Assembly (NCBI GenBank): GCA_945936265.1
Contig: CAMETB010000003.1
Location: forward strand, 1 to 28,007
Reading direction: 5' to 3'
From: an uncultured Clostridia bacterium
GTDB lineage: Bacteria; Bacillota; Clostridia; Oscillospirales; CAG-272
Length of the DNA: 28,007 bases
This document shows, one piece after another, positions 14,351 through 21,837 of this stretch. The translations under genes were made by a program, and so were the position numbers. Positions within the stretch are counted from its first letter, which is position 1; each line of letters begins with the position of its first letter. Below the pieces are notes generated by a model, which searched no databases, was not told where the DNA came from, and saw only the letters and a list, made by a program, of their open reading frames with translations.

Positions 14351-15304
14351 AGTATTTACAGACACTCCGGCAACTTTTTTGACAAAATTGTATACTTCTT
14401 TTGTGTATGATTCCGTATCTTCAAGATAAGAAACGCCGTGCTCTGCGTTGTGAACCGTAAGAAAATATTTTTCCGATGCGCAGGCGTTATAGTTTGATAC
14501 GCTCATATCGTATGGGACAAATCCGTCGTCGTCACCGTGGATAAAAAGAACCGGTACTTTGGAATTATGTAACGCTTCCTCGGGGCTTGCGCTCTCTATA
14601 TCAAATCCTCCGAAGATTTTTCCGCTTAGTCTTATAAGAGGATAAACGATTTTTTCGGGAAGGTGCATATCGTTGATAACTTTGCGTATTATGCCCTCCG
14701 GCGATGAGTATGAGCAGTCAGCTATTACCCCAACTACATTTGCAGGGAGAGAAAATTCCGTTGTCATAAGCACGGTCGCCGCACCCATTGATATGCCGAC
14801 GAGAATAATTTTAATATCCTTTCCAAAATGTTTCACTGAATAATCTATCCAATCGAGGCAATCAGACCGTTCAAAAATACCAAAACTCAGACACTTCCCC
14901 TCGCTTTTTCCGTGTGCACGCTCGTCTATGAGTAATGCGTTGCACCCAGACTTAAGAGCAAGCTGCAATCCTCCGCAAAAATCGCGTATGGCATTGCTTC
15001 TGTAGCCGTGGAACAGTATCTGTAATGGCGCACCTTTTTTTGTTTCGTAATACCTTCCGTATAATTTGAGACCTGTGCGCGAGGTTATGTAAATTTCCTC
15101 GTATGGAATACCGATAACGCCGTCAACAAGATTTTTCATTTGTTTCCCGTACTTTTTATATTTTTCGCTTTTCGGGAAATCGTAAGGGTCAAGCGTTTTT
15201 TTGCGTGGTACCGAAAAGGCAGCACGATATATAGCGTATAAAACCGCAAAAACGAAAATCAGGCAAAATGCAAGAACCGAAATTGCCACACCAAAATACT
15301 TCAT
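14348..15304 (-). CDS. Membrane-anchored alpha/beta hydrolase
   Basis: This 318-aa protein has one N-terminal membrane helix (residues about 5-27, ISVLAFCLIFVFAVLYAIY) followed by a serine hydrolase fold. Visible residues: oxyanion region HGYRSN, nucleophile elbow GISMGAA with Ser172, acid in HGDDDGFVP (Asp260) and catalytic His289 in NAEHG. It probably hydrolyses an ester, amide or thioester; the substrate is unknown. Start chosen at MKYFGV because GGAG lies six bases before it and a promoter overlaps the longer in-frame starts (ATG at 15334 and GTG at 15364). It is a single gene converging on mscL. Confidence 0.88.
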   Translation of the reverse strand: MKYFGVAISVLAFCLIFVFAVLYAIYRAAFSVPRKKTLDPYDFPKSEKYKKYGKQMKNLVDGVIGIPYEEIYITSRTGLKLYGRYYETKKGAPLQILFHGYRSNAIRDFCGGLQLALKSGCNALLIDERAHGKSEGKCLSFGIFERSDCLDWIDYSVKHFGKDIKIILVGISMGAATVLMTTEFSLPANVVGVIADCSYSSPEGIIRKVINDMHLPEKIVYPLIRLSGKIFGGFDIESASPEEALHNSKVPVLFIHGDDDGFVPYDMSVSNYNACASEKYFLTVHNAEHGVSYLEDTESYTKEVYNFVKKVAGVSVNT

Positions 15305-15332
15305 AATCTTCTCCGTATGTTTTATTAAGTCC

Positions 15333-15361
15333 ATTTTATCACAGACGCGGACTTTTTTCAA
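15333..15361 (-). promoter_or_regulatory. Promoter for the alpha/beta hydrolase gene
   Basis: TTGAAA, 17 bp, TAAAAT on the minus strand. Its position rules out translation from the longer upstream starts. Confidence 0.7.
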
Positions 15362-15424
15362 CACTTGCTTCGCACCTCGTTACATAATATGAACCGGAAA
15401 AATAAAAAATTTTAAAAATAATAG

Positions 15425-15453
15425 TTGACAAACGAAAATGCTTGTGCTACAAT
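15425..15453 (+). promoter_or_regulatory. Promoter for tRNA-Gln
   Basis: TTGACA, exactly 17 bp, TACAAT, 19 bp before the tRNA. Confidence 0.85.
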
Positions 15454-15472
15454 ATGTAGGCAATCAATTTAT

Positions 15473-15546
15473 TGGGGAATTGTGTAATGGCAGCACGACA
15501 GACTCTGACTCTGTTTGTGAGGGTTCAAATCCTTCTTCCCCAGCCA
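15473..15546 (+). tRNA. tRNA-Gln (anticodon CTG)
   Basis: Acceptor arms TGGGGAA/TTCCCCA, anticodon stem ACAGA/TCTGT with seven-base loop CTCTGAC and anticodon CTG (reads CAG, Gln), T-loop GGTTCAAATCC, discriminator G and an encoded CCA. It has its own promoter and terminator. Its 3' end is duplicated 2.1 kb downstream. Confidence 0.95.
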
Positions 15547-15547
15547 G

Positions 15548-15583
15548 AAAAAAGACCAACTCACTTGTGAGTTGGTCTTTTTT
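15548..15583 (+). terminator. Terminator of tRNA-Gln
   Basis: A 17-bp perfect stem (core GACCAACTCAC/GTGAGTTGGTC) with a 2-nt gap and flanking A and T runs starts one base after CCA. Confidence 0.9.
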
Positions 15584-15586
15584 CAA

Positions 15587-15764
15587 CGATGTGTTCCGCT
15601 TACGCGGAACGTGATGTGCCCTTCGAGCGTGATGTTTGCTTCGCAAGTGATGTGCGCTTCGAGCGTGAGGATGCAGAACACATCACATCACTTTGCGACG
15701 GAGGAAGAATACATCACTATGAGCGTAGCGAATAACATCACTTCGGCGAAGCCGATATATCACT
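15587..15764. repeat. Miniature-hairpin cluster 2
   Basis: The left half contains hairpins such as GTTCCGC-TTAC-GCGGAAC and TTGC-TTCG-CAAG, separated by TGATGT linkers. The right half has the complementary linker ACATCA between hairpins such as TTCGGC-GAA-GCCGA. The linkers can pair across the cluster, giving one long arm with side hairpins. No gene is seen; frames across it are by-products of the repeats. Confidence 0.65.
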
Positions 15765-15765
15765 G

Positions 15766-15794
15766 TTTACAAACAATCAATTTTATGATATAAT
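15766..15794 (+). promoter_or_regulatory. Promoter for the four-helix-bundle gene
   Basis: TTTACA, 17 bp, TATAAT, 24 bp upstream of the ATG and immediately after the hairpin cluster. Confidence 0.8.
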
Positions 15795-15818
15795 AATGGT
15801 TGAAAGTGAGGTGCGATT

Positions 15819-16178
15819 ATGGCAGAATCCAAATTGCGAGAATTATCAATGGATTTTTCCGTTGACATTATAAACCTTGTCAAATATTTGAAATCCAATC
15901 ACGAAACTGTAATCTCCAACCAAATCGGCAGAAGTGGTACATCTATCGGCGCAAATATCCATGAAGCACAGTATGCACAAGGCAAAAAGGATTTTATATC
16001 GAAGCTTGAAATTGCTCTCAAAGAAGCGAGTGAAACAGGCTATTGGCTTGAACTTTTACATAGAACAAATTATATTGATGACCAGCAGTACAAAATATTG
16101 TCAGACAAGTGTGCGACAATCCGTGTAATGCTTGTTTCCTCTTGCAGAACAGCAAAATCAAACCAAGATAACAAATAA
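15819..16178 (+). CDS. Four-helix-bundle protein (S23 / IVS-encoded family)
   Basis: This 119-aa all-helical protein carries the family hallmark QIGRSGTSIGANIHEA (about residues 36-51) and a downstream helix with KLEIALKEASETGYWLELL. The family was first seen encoded in intervening sequences of some 23S rRNA genes, and is widespread as free-standing genes in variable regions. Members form pentameric bundles; a role in RNA binding or phage/diversity elements has been suggested but not settled. GAGGTG lies seven bases before the ATG. It sits between the tRNA-Gln and the duplicate tRNA 3' end, that is, inside the possible inserted segment. Confidence 0.92.
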   Translation: MAESKLRELSMDFSVDIINLVKYLKSNHETVISNQIGRSGTSIGANIHEAQYAQGKKDFISKLEIALKEASETGYWLELLHRTNYIDDQQYKILSDKCATIRVMLVSSCRTAKSNQDNK

Positions 16179-16251
16179 TTTTCAAAAACTTTTCTGGGCT
16201 TTCCCCTTCCTTTCGCTATAATGGTATTTACCACTCGAAAGGAGCGCGGAA

Positions 16252-16506
16252 ATGTCAAAACCAAATTTATTACCCTACTATCAAGTAAAATTAACCCTAC
16301 TCAAATGCAAACTATCCTTTCTCAGAAATCCACCTCAAACCGAGGACGAGCAATACGCTTACGATATTATTCAAAAGGCGTATGAGATCAACGAGAAACA
16401 GATAGCAATGCTTGATTTTGAAAAGGATAAAAAGCTGTTAGAGGACTATTATAAGTGGATTGATAACATAAGAAGAAAAATAAATGAGGGCGAAAATCTG
16501 GGATGA
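16252..16506 (+). CDS. Small hypothetical helical protein
   Basis: This 84-aa protein is predicted mostly helical and charged (YAYDIIQKAYEINEKQIAML, then KDKKLLEDYYKWIDNIRRKI) with no signal peptide or membrane segment. I do not recognise the family. AAAGGAG lies seven bases before the ATG, and TATAAT at 16217-16222 is a possible -10 with a poor -35. The stop codon lies inside the loop of the terminator hairpin, so the gene's last codons form one arm. It is 73 bp downstream of the four-helix-bundle gene and may be co-transcribed with it. Confidence 0.65.
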   Translation: MSKPNLLPYYQVKLTLLKCKLSFLRNPPQTEDEQYAYDIIQKAYEINEKQIAMLDFEKDKKLLEDYYKWIDNIRRKINEGENLG

Positions 16507-16528
16507 ATTACAGATTTTCGCCCTTGTT
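16488..16528 (+). terminator. Terminator overlapping the end of the small hypothetical gene
   Basis: A 13-bp stem GGGCGAAAATCTG/CAGATTTTCGCCC with a 10-nt loop containing the TGA stop is followed by TTGTTT. Confidence 0.8.
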
Positions 16529-16531
16529 TAA

Positions 16532-16987
16532 TTATTTGATTTTTATACTACGTCCACAATATGGACATTCTGCATGTGATAAATCCTTATCGAAAAACAA
16601 TTCTTCTCCACATCCGGGGCATTCAATAATTACAGGGTTTTCTTCTTCGGCTATACTTTCTTCTTGCTTTTTTAATTCCTGCTTGGCTGCTTCTGCTTTT
16701 TTTGTTTCTGACTCGTGATGATTACGTGCTTTCTTTAATTCTGATGGTTTCATTATCATTCCTGTGTTATGTTCTATGTCACATAGCTTGTCAATAATTT
16801 CACCAAAACCGTAAAGCAACCATGAAGACACCCACGCCACAATAGGACCGCAGAACAGAATTAAAGCACACCACCATTCCCCTGTATCAACCAAAAGTAC
16901 GATTCCTGTTATTACAGCTGCAATAGCTCCAACGATAAAACTTGCTTTTGCTAAACCTTTGATCTTTCCTCCAATGTTGTCATACAT
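16532..16987 (-). CDS. Membrane protein with C-terminal zinc ribbon
   Basis: This 151-aa protein starts MYDNIGGKIKGLAKA, has two membrane helices (about 15-34, ASFIVGAIAAVITGIVLL, and 40-61, WCALILFCGPIVAWVSSWLL), then a Lys/Glu-rich linker (about 85-115) and a zinc ribbon with CPGC and CPYC near the C-terminus. The ribbon should face the cytoplasm. Function is not known. AGGAG is nine bases before this ATG; an ATG six bases earlier is too close to the site. It has a strong promoter about 230 bp upstream, giving an unusually long leader. It converges on the small helical-protein gene. Confidence 0.8.
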   Translation of the reverse strand: MYDNIGGKIKGLAKASFIVGAIAAVITGIVLLVDTGEWWCALILFCGPIVAWVSSWLLYGFGEIIDKLCDIEHNTGMIMKPSELKKARNHHESETKKAEAAKQELKKQEESIAEEENPVIIECPGCGEELFFDKDLSHAECPYCGRSIKIK

Positions 16988-17214
16988 AATCATGATCTCC
17001 TAAAATAAATATAATAAAAATTGCGCCTACCGAAGCAAGCGCACAAAAACGCAAGCCCCGATAGTCGCCAAACTAATCAATTGCAAAATGGGTATAACCT
17101 CACGCAAAAGCCGGAATTTGCATTTTATCAAATTCAAACTTTTACGTAACAAAAAAGGGAATACTTTCCCAAAAAGAAAATTATACCTACTTTGCAATAT
17201 TCGATTTGTTTGGC
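16988..17214 (-). promoter_or_regulatory. Long 5' leader of the zinc-ribbon membrane protein gene
   Basis: About 227 nt separate the predicted start from the ATG. Within it, on the minus strand, GGGAA-AGTA-TTCCC followed by TTTTTT (about 17153-17172) is a short terminator-like hairpin, and a frame ending in GACVFVRLLR runs without an obvious ribosome site. This could be an attenuating leader; I recognise no known riboswitch. Confidence 0.35.
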
Positions 17215-17220
17215 AATTTC

Positions 17221-17249
17221 ATTATATCATAAAACAAATATCTTGTCAA
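17221..17249 (-). promoter_or_regulatory. Consensus sigma-A promoter for the zinc-ribbon membrane protein gene
   Basis: TTGACA, exactly 17 bp, TATAAT on the minus strand: full match to consensus in both hexamers. Confidence 0.88.
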
Positions 17250-17290
17250 TCTTTATGCAATTTTTTAATACTAAAACACTATAAAATATC

Positions 17291-17433
17291 ATGTCATCTA
17301 TTTCGGTTGCGAGCAAAAATTGCCGCAATCACGCCATCACCCCAAAAACTTTGAAAATCAGGCTAAAAAATCTCAAAAAACCTTAAAACCCTTATAAAAT
17401 CTACGTTTTTGGAATGTCATCTATTTCGGTTGC
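17291..17433. repeat. 20-bp direct repeat, two copies 123 bp apart
   Basis: ATGTCATCTATTTCGGTTGC occurs at 17291-17310 and again at 17414-17433. The intervening DNA is A/T rich with no gene. It could be a target duplication or part of a dispersed repeat. Confidence 0.75.
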
Positions 17434-17440
17434 CAAACAC

Positions 17441-17479
17441 AAAACAAAGAAACGGCACTTGGTGCCGTTTCTTTGTTTT
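17441..17479. terminator. Perfect 18-bp hairpin, terminator-like in both directions
   Basis: The stem core AAAGAAACGGCAC/GTGCCGTTTCTTT has loop TTG and A and T runs at the ends. No gene obviously ends here, so it may be an orphan terminator or part of the repeat cluster. Confidence 0.7.
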
Positions 17480-17622
17480 AGATTCGGTAAAACTTCACAA
17501 GAAGGATTTGAACAAAGCGTTAAGAAAACCCTTCGGGGAAGGGTTTTTAGCGCTGACCGAAGGATTTTGCAAGGCATATATATCAAATGCCGCCTTCTTG
17601 CCTTGCAAAATTCGAGAACAAT

Positions 17623-17640
17623 ATCCTTCTTCCCCAGCCA
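17623..17640 (+). repeat. Duplicate of the tRNA-Gln 3' end, candidate attachment-site remnant
   Basis: ATCCTTCTTCCCCAGCCA matches the last 18 bases of tRNA-Gln (15529-15546) exactly, including CCA. There is no tRNA body upstream of it. Duplication of a tRNA 3' end is the usual footprint of integrase-mediated insertion; the integrase is absent. Confidence 0.6.
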
Positions 17641-17671
17641 AAAAATCCAAGTCGAATGACTTGGATTTTTT
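17640..17671 (+). terminator. Terminator after the duplicated tRNA 3' end
   Basis: A 14-bp perfect stem, core ATCCAAGTC/GACTTGGAT with loop GAAT and T run. It occupies the same position relative to CCA as the terminator of the intact tRNA-Gln but differs in sequence. Confidence 0.85.
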
Positions 17672-17687
17672 CATTTGTGTCCGTAGT

Positions 17688-17866
17688 GCACAACATCGTT
17701 TGCCCATTAGGGCAACATCATTTCGAGCAAAGTGAGAACATCGTTGTCCGTGTGTGGACACAAATGAACGATGTTGTGCTACGCACAAATGATGTGGGCT
17801 TACGCCCAATGATGTTGCGGCATTGCCGCAAATGAAGTTGCCTTTAGCAAATGAGATGGGTTTGCT
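17688..17866. repeat. Miniature-hairpin cluster 3
   Basis: GCACAACATCGTT (17688-17700) and AACGATGTTGTGC (17767-17779) form a perfect 13-bp inverted repeat. Around them are hairpins TTGCCC-ATTA-GGGCAA, TTGTGC-TAC-GCACAA, GGGC-TTAC-GCCC and TTGCGGC-ATT-GCCGCAA, separated by AACATC or AAATGATG linkers. The interval 16988-18007 contains only the leader, promoter and repeats listed. Confidence 0.65.
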
Positions 17867-17970
17867 CCGTAATTTTATTCAAGAAGGATTTGAACAAAGC
17901 GTTAAGAAAACCCTTCGGAAAACGGTTTTTATACGGTTTTCATTGTCACAATGTTGCCAAATAACAGTTA

Positions 17971-17993
17971 GGGGGCTGAACAAGTCAGCCCCC
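17971..17993 (-). terminator. Terminator of the ABC exporter operon
   Basis: A 9-bp GC-rich stem GGGGGCTGA/TCAGCCCCC lies shortly after the stop codon of the second exporter gene. The U run is weak. Confidence 0.6.
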
Positions 17994-18007
17994 GTTTGCG
18001 GTGCATA

Positions 18008-19813
18008 TTAACAATTTGCCGGCTCGGTGCGGTATTTTTGCGCTTGAAGAGTAAACATATGTGCATATTTCCCGCCGTTTCGGATAAGCTCATCGTGCGA
18101 GCCCTGTTCAACTATTCTGCCCTTTTCAAACATATAAATTCTGTTTGCGTGCCTTGTGGTTGAGAGGCGGTGGGCTATGAAAACTACCGTCTTATCCTTT
18201 GCGTTTTTATCTATTCCGACATTGAGATTGTATTCCGCTATCGGATCGAGAGCGCTTGACGGCTCATCCATTATAATAAGCTCGTTATTATGCGCAAATA
18301 CGCGCGCTATTGCTATCTTCTGATTTTCACCGCCCGAGAGATTTGTTCCCGTATCGTAAAATTCACGGGTGAGCTGTGTGTTTATCCCGTCGGGAAGTTT
18401 TTCGAGTTTATCGCCAAAGGTACTGTCTTTGAGGGCGTTAAGAACTGTTTGTTCCTTATCGGGAGTATAAATATCGCCCAAAACATTTTCCGCAACGCTG
18501 GCGGCAAAGACCTTATAATCCTGAAATACCGCACCTATTTTTTCTCTTAAACTGTCAAGATTATATTCCTTTATGTTTACTCCGTTTACGAGAATTTCTC
18601 CACTCGATACGTCATAAAGGCGCATTATAAGTTTGGTTGTCGTCGTTTTTCCTGCTCCGTTATAACCGACAAACGCTATTCTTTCGCCTTTTTCCACCTT
18701 GAAGTTTACATTTTCAAGTACATTTACATCGCCGTAGGCAAAGGATACGTTCTTAAATTCAAGGCTCTCGAATTTATCGAGCATTTTTTCTCCGCTTTTG
18801 ATTTTTTGCTCGGATTCGAGAAATTTTCTTACCTTGTCGGCATAGAGCGAGTCCTTATTCATAGAAACAAGTTTTTCCTGAATATCATCGACTAATCCTT
18901 TAAGCTTCCACGACGCAGCAACGGTTACGGCAAAGCCGCCGAGCAAAACGGTATTCACAACCATAAGATGATACGCCATATAAAGAAGGATAAAAATATT
19001 GGACGCCATATTTGAAAGACCGAGTAAAAAATATAAAGCGCCTGCTTTTAAGCTCATCTTCTTTTCGGCTTTGCGTTGAAGCTCTATATTTTTATCATAT
19101 TCCGAGAGCATATTTTCTCCGACGTCGGTAAGCCTTATCTCCTTGGCATAATCGGCAAGAGAGAAAAATCTTCTTATATACCAATCCTTGCGCCAGAGTT
19201 CGTTCATCTCTATATCATATTTGTAGTAAATTCCGTTTATTACAATCGATATTAACATATTGACTATTGCAAAAGCAAGAATGACGAAGGCGATGATAAC
19301 GTCAACGTTTATCAAAACCGCAAAAACGGATACGGATGCCACTATCGAGCGTATAAGGTCAGCCAGCTGATCGACGGTATTAACGATACTTTTATCGCAA
19401 TTTTGCATCGAATAGACAAAATCGTTATAAAACTCGGGAGTGTCATAGCATTCAAGGTCGAGCTTGCTTGCCTTGATGAAAAACTGCTTGTGTATGATTT
19501 TTATAAAGTTGAGCTTGTGCAAGGGATTTACAAGCTTATAATACCAGGCAAAAAACAGTTCGTACGCAAGTGTATAGGCGCACATAAGTCCTATTAAGAT
19601 AAATATGCGTGATATTCCCTCGCCCCTGTCCAGAGCGTTTAATATTTCATTTACAAAGAACAAAGACAATCCGTGATTAAGTCCCGTAAAAAATCCCATT
19701 ACAAGACGCATAATAACCATTACTTTATCGCTACGATAAGCGGTTTTTATAAGATACAGATTGTTCTTAAACGCTCTTGAAAACGGCACCTTTTCTTTTT
19801 TCCGATTTTTCAT
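18008..19813 (-). CDS. ABC exporter half-transporter, ATP-binding/permease protein (second gene)
   Basis: This 601-aa protein has an N-terminal six-helix exporter domain (about 1-330) and a C-terminal nucleotide-binding domain: Walker A GYNGAGKT (383-390), Q-loop Gln431, signature LSGGENQK (492-499), Walker B IIMDEP (513-518) and switch His548. All catalytic residues are intact. It overlaps the first half-transporter gene by 4 bp (ATGA), so the two very probably form a heterodimer that exports a peptide, lipid or drug; the substrate cannot be told. No dedicated substrate gene lies beside it. Confidence 0.93.
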   Translation of the reverse strand: MKNRKKEKVPFSRAFKNNLYLIKTAYRSDKVMVIMRLVMGFFTGLNHGLSLFFVNEILNALDRGEGISRIFILIGLMCAYTLAYELFFAWYYKLVNPLHKLNFIKIIHKQFFIKASKLDLECYDTPEFYNDFVYSMQNCDKSIVNTVDQLADLIRSIVASVSVFAVLINVDVIIAFVILAFAIVNMLISIVINGIYYKYDIEMNELWRKDWYIRRFFSLADYAKEIRLTDVGENMLSEYDKNIELQRKAEKKMSLKAGALYFLLGLSNMASNIFILLYMAYHLMVVNTVLLGGFAVTVAASWKLKGLVDDIQEKLVSMNKDSLYADKVRKFLESEQKIKSGEKMLDKFESLEFKNVSFAYGDVNVLENVNFKVEKGERIAFVGYNGAGKTTTTKLIMRLYDVSSGEILVNGVNIKEYNLDSLREKIGAVFQDYKVFAASVAENVLGDIYTPDKEQTVLNALKDSTFGDKLEKLPDGINTQLTREFYDTGTNLSGGENQKIAIARVFAHNNELIIMDEPSSALDPIAEYNLNVGIDKNAKDKTVVFIAHRLSTTRHANRIYMFEKGRIVEQGSHDELIRNGGKYAHMFTLQAQKYRTEPANC

Positions 19814-21654
19814 ACGCTCACCTCACTCTCTGCTTCAACGTAGTTCTGGGCTTGCTTTCTGAACATATCGGCATATTTGCCGTTTTGCGCCATAAGCTCG
19901 GCGTGAGTTCCGCTCTCTATTATCTCTCCGTTTTCAAGCATATAAATTCTGTCTGCGGCGACGGCACTTGAGAGGCGGTGCGAAATAAATATCATACCCT
20001 TGTCCTTGCCTATCTCCATCATATTGTTATACATCTCGCTCTCCGCCACGGGATCAAGAGCGCTTGTGGGCTCGTCAAGAATAATATAAGGGGCGTCCTT
20101 TACAAATGCGTGCGCTATGGCAATTTTTTGTCCCTCTCCGACGGAGAGCACCGCCCCGTCTTCGCTGAACTCCTTGGTAAGAACGGTTTCCATACCGTTC
20201 GGAAGCTCCATTATTCTATCGTAAACTCCGCTTAATTTAAGAGCTTCCTCCACCTTTTCCGTATCGCCCGGGCGGCGCGGGCGCATAAGGACGTTTTCAA
20301 TAACGGGAAGAGCCATTATCTTAAAATCCTGAAAAACGACGCCGAACATATCTCGATAACTCTTTACTTTTATATCCCGTATATTCTCGCCGTTAAGGCT
20401 TATATTTCCCTCTGTGGGATCATAGAGGCGCAAAAGTAGCTTTACAAGGGTGCTTTTGCCTGCTCCGTTATGCCCGACAAGAGCGATTTTCTCATTTTTC
20501 TTAACCTCGATATTGATGTTTTTAAGAGCGTAGTCTTCACTGCCGAAATACTTAAATGACACGTTTTCAAGTTTCAGCGTACCGCACTTTGCCTCGGTTG
20601 CGTCGGGCTTGTCAACTATTTTAGGCTCGTATCTCATAAACTCGCGGTAATCCTCGATAAACAGAGCGTTCCCGTGCATCTCGTAGTAATGGTTTGCAAA
20701 GCCTATAAAGGAATTTGAGAGCTGCGAAACCGAATTTATTACGACGACGCAATCTCCCATTCCGAGAGTGCCTGTCACAATAGTTCTGAAAACTGCGTAG
20801 GCTATGGCAAGCGGATTTGCTATTATATCTGAAATTTTGCTGCCCAGAATATCAAGCAGCATTTCCTTTTTGCCGTATTTTTTTACTATTTCACGCCTTC
20901 CGTCAGATGCCTCGTCGTACTTATTAAGCATAAAATTTTTCGCATTTGTAAGCCGCATTTCCTTGGCGTATTCGTTTGAATAAAATACCCTTTGCACGTA
21001 TTGGCATCTTCTGTGCACTATCTTGTCTTCCGTTGTGTGCTTATGCCACAAAACGTTGCTTTTCTTTTTGAAAAAAGAACCTACAAGAGGTATCAGGGCG
21101 AAAATAATAAACACAGGGTCCATAGTAAACAGCAATCCGCCGTAAAGGATCGTATTCAAAACACTACTGAAAAGGTAAACTACTCTATAAAAAGACCTGA
21201 ATATATACATGGTCATATCCGAAGAAGCCTTTTCGTATTTATCGTAAAACTCGGGGTCTTCAAAGCGGGCAAGGTCTGCCGAGATGTTTTTTTTGTAAAG
21301 TCCTTCGTCTATTTTCCGAATCAACCTGTAAGCTCCCACGCTCCATACAAATTCAAGTAAAAAGTTCAAGACCATATTAATGGAAGTCGGTACGACTATC
21401 AGAATAATTACGGTTTTTGCAACCGCTTCAAAGCCTAAACCGCCTGCATAAGAGTCGATTATGTATTTTAAGAGATACGTATTCGTAATAAATGCCAGAA
21501 GGCAACTCACGGTCTGTACAATAACTTGTATTATAGAACCGACGGTATTGTACTTAAAACAAACCTTCAGGGCAAAAGCGGTATTGCTCATAACCTTTGC
21601 AAACGAGAACTTTTTCTCTTTTGGGTTCTCTTTTGTTTTTTCTTTATTTGCCAC
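19810..21654 (-). CDS. ABC exporter half-transporter, ATP-binding/permease protein (first gene)
   Basis: This 614-aa protein starts at a GTG (MANKEKTKENPKEKKF) that has AAAGGAG eight bases upstream. A longer ATG start 87 bp upstream would overlap the promoter and is rejected. An exporter-type transmembrane domain spans about 25-350. The nucleotide-binding domain has Walker A GHNGAGKS (394-401), Q-loop Gln442, a variant signature LSVGEGQK (503-510, Val for the first Gly), Walker B IILDEP with Asp527/Glu528 and switch His559. With its partner it forms a predicted heterodimer; the altered signature hints that the two ATP sites differ. Confidence 0.92.
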   Translation of the reverse strand: MANKEKTKENPKEKKFSFAKVMSNTAFALKVCFKYNTVGSIIQVIVQTVSCLLAFITNTYLLKYIIDSYAGGLGFEAVAKTVIILIVVPTSINMVLNFLLEFVWSVGAYRLIRKIDEGLYKKNISADLARFEDPEFYDKYEKASSDMTMYIFRSFYRVVYLFSSVLNTILYGGLLFTMDPVFIIFALIPLVGSFFKKKSNVLWHKHTTEDKIVHRRCQYVQRVFYSNEYAKEMRLTNAKNFMLNKYDEASDGRREIVKKYGKKEMLLDILGSKISDIIANPLAIAYAVFRTIVTGTLGMGDCVVVINSVSQLSNSFIGFANHYYEMHGNALFIEDYREFMRYEPKIVDKPDATEAKCGTLKLENVSFKYFGSEDYALKNINIEVKKNEKIALVGHNGAGKSTLVKLLLRLYDPTEGNISLNGENIRDIKVKSYRDMFGVVFQDFKIMALPVIENVLMRPRRPGDTEKVEEALKLSGVYDRIMELPNGMETVLTKEFSEDGAVLSVGEGQKIAIAHAFVKDAPYIILDEPTSALDPVAESEMYNNMMEIGKDKGMIFISHRLSSAVAADRIYMLENGEIIESGTHAELMAQNGKYADMFRKQAQNYVEAESEVSV

Positions 21655-21722
21655 TTTATCATCTCCTTTGCAAATTCGAACATATGTCGTGTGATAAGGG
21701 TATATGACTTCTCTCTTTGCAT

Positions 21723-21751
21723 ATTGTACCATATAATTCAAAGCGAGTCAA
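21723..21751 (-). promoter_or_regulatory. Promoter of the ABC exporter operon
   Basis: TTGACT, 17 bp, TACAAT on the minus strand. It fixes the GTG as the start of the first exporter gene. Confidence 0.8.
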
Positions 21752-21788
21752 CCTATGTTTGCTCTTTTTATTATGGGCAAAAACAAAA

Positions 21789-21822
21789 GCAGAGCTGTTT
21801 TGCATTCGGCAAAACAGCCCTG
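21789..21822 (-). terminator. Terminator of the acyltransferase gene
   Basis: A 10-bp stem GCTGTTTTGC/GCAAAACAGC with loop ATTCG, extended by partial pairing and followed on the minus strand by TTTTGTTTTTG. Confidence 0.8.
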
Positions 21823-21837
21823 TATGTGTCGATATTT

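Larger units (their letters stand above)
17498..17918. repeat. 39-bp direct repeat carrying an inverted tRNA-Gln T-arm fragment
   Basis: Copies lie at 17498-17536 and 17880-17918 and are identical over 39 bp. Each begins CAAGAAGGATTTGAAC, of which AAGAAGGATTTGAAC is the exact reverse complement of 15 bases of the tRNA-Gln T-arm (15523-15537). The first copy continues into AAACCCTTC/GAAGGGTTT and TTTTGCAAGGC/GCCTTGCAAAA hairpins. Confidence 0.75.

Noticed and set aside
15464..15646. Minus-strand frame containing AGEEGFEPS
   Set aside because: This is the translated complement of tRNA-Gln and its terminator, a well-known false-gene pattern.
15572..15793. 73-codon plus-strand frame over hairpin cluster 2
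   Set aside because: Encoded by repeats and the following promoter; no ribosome site.
17623..17640. Second tRNA-Gln gene
   Set aside because: Only the last 18 bases match; no acceptor 5' strand, D-arm or anticodon arm is present upstream.
17409..17835. Several 80-108-codon frames on both strands
   Set aside because: All arise from hairpin repeats and tRNA fragments; none has a ribosome site or domain.
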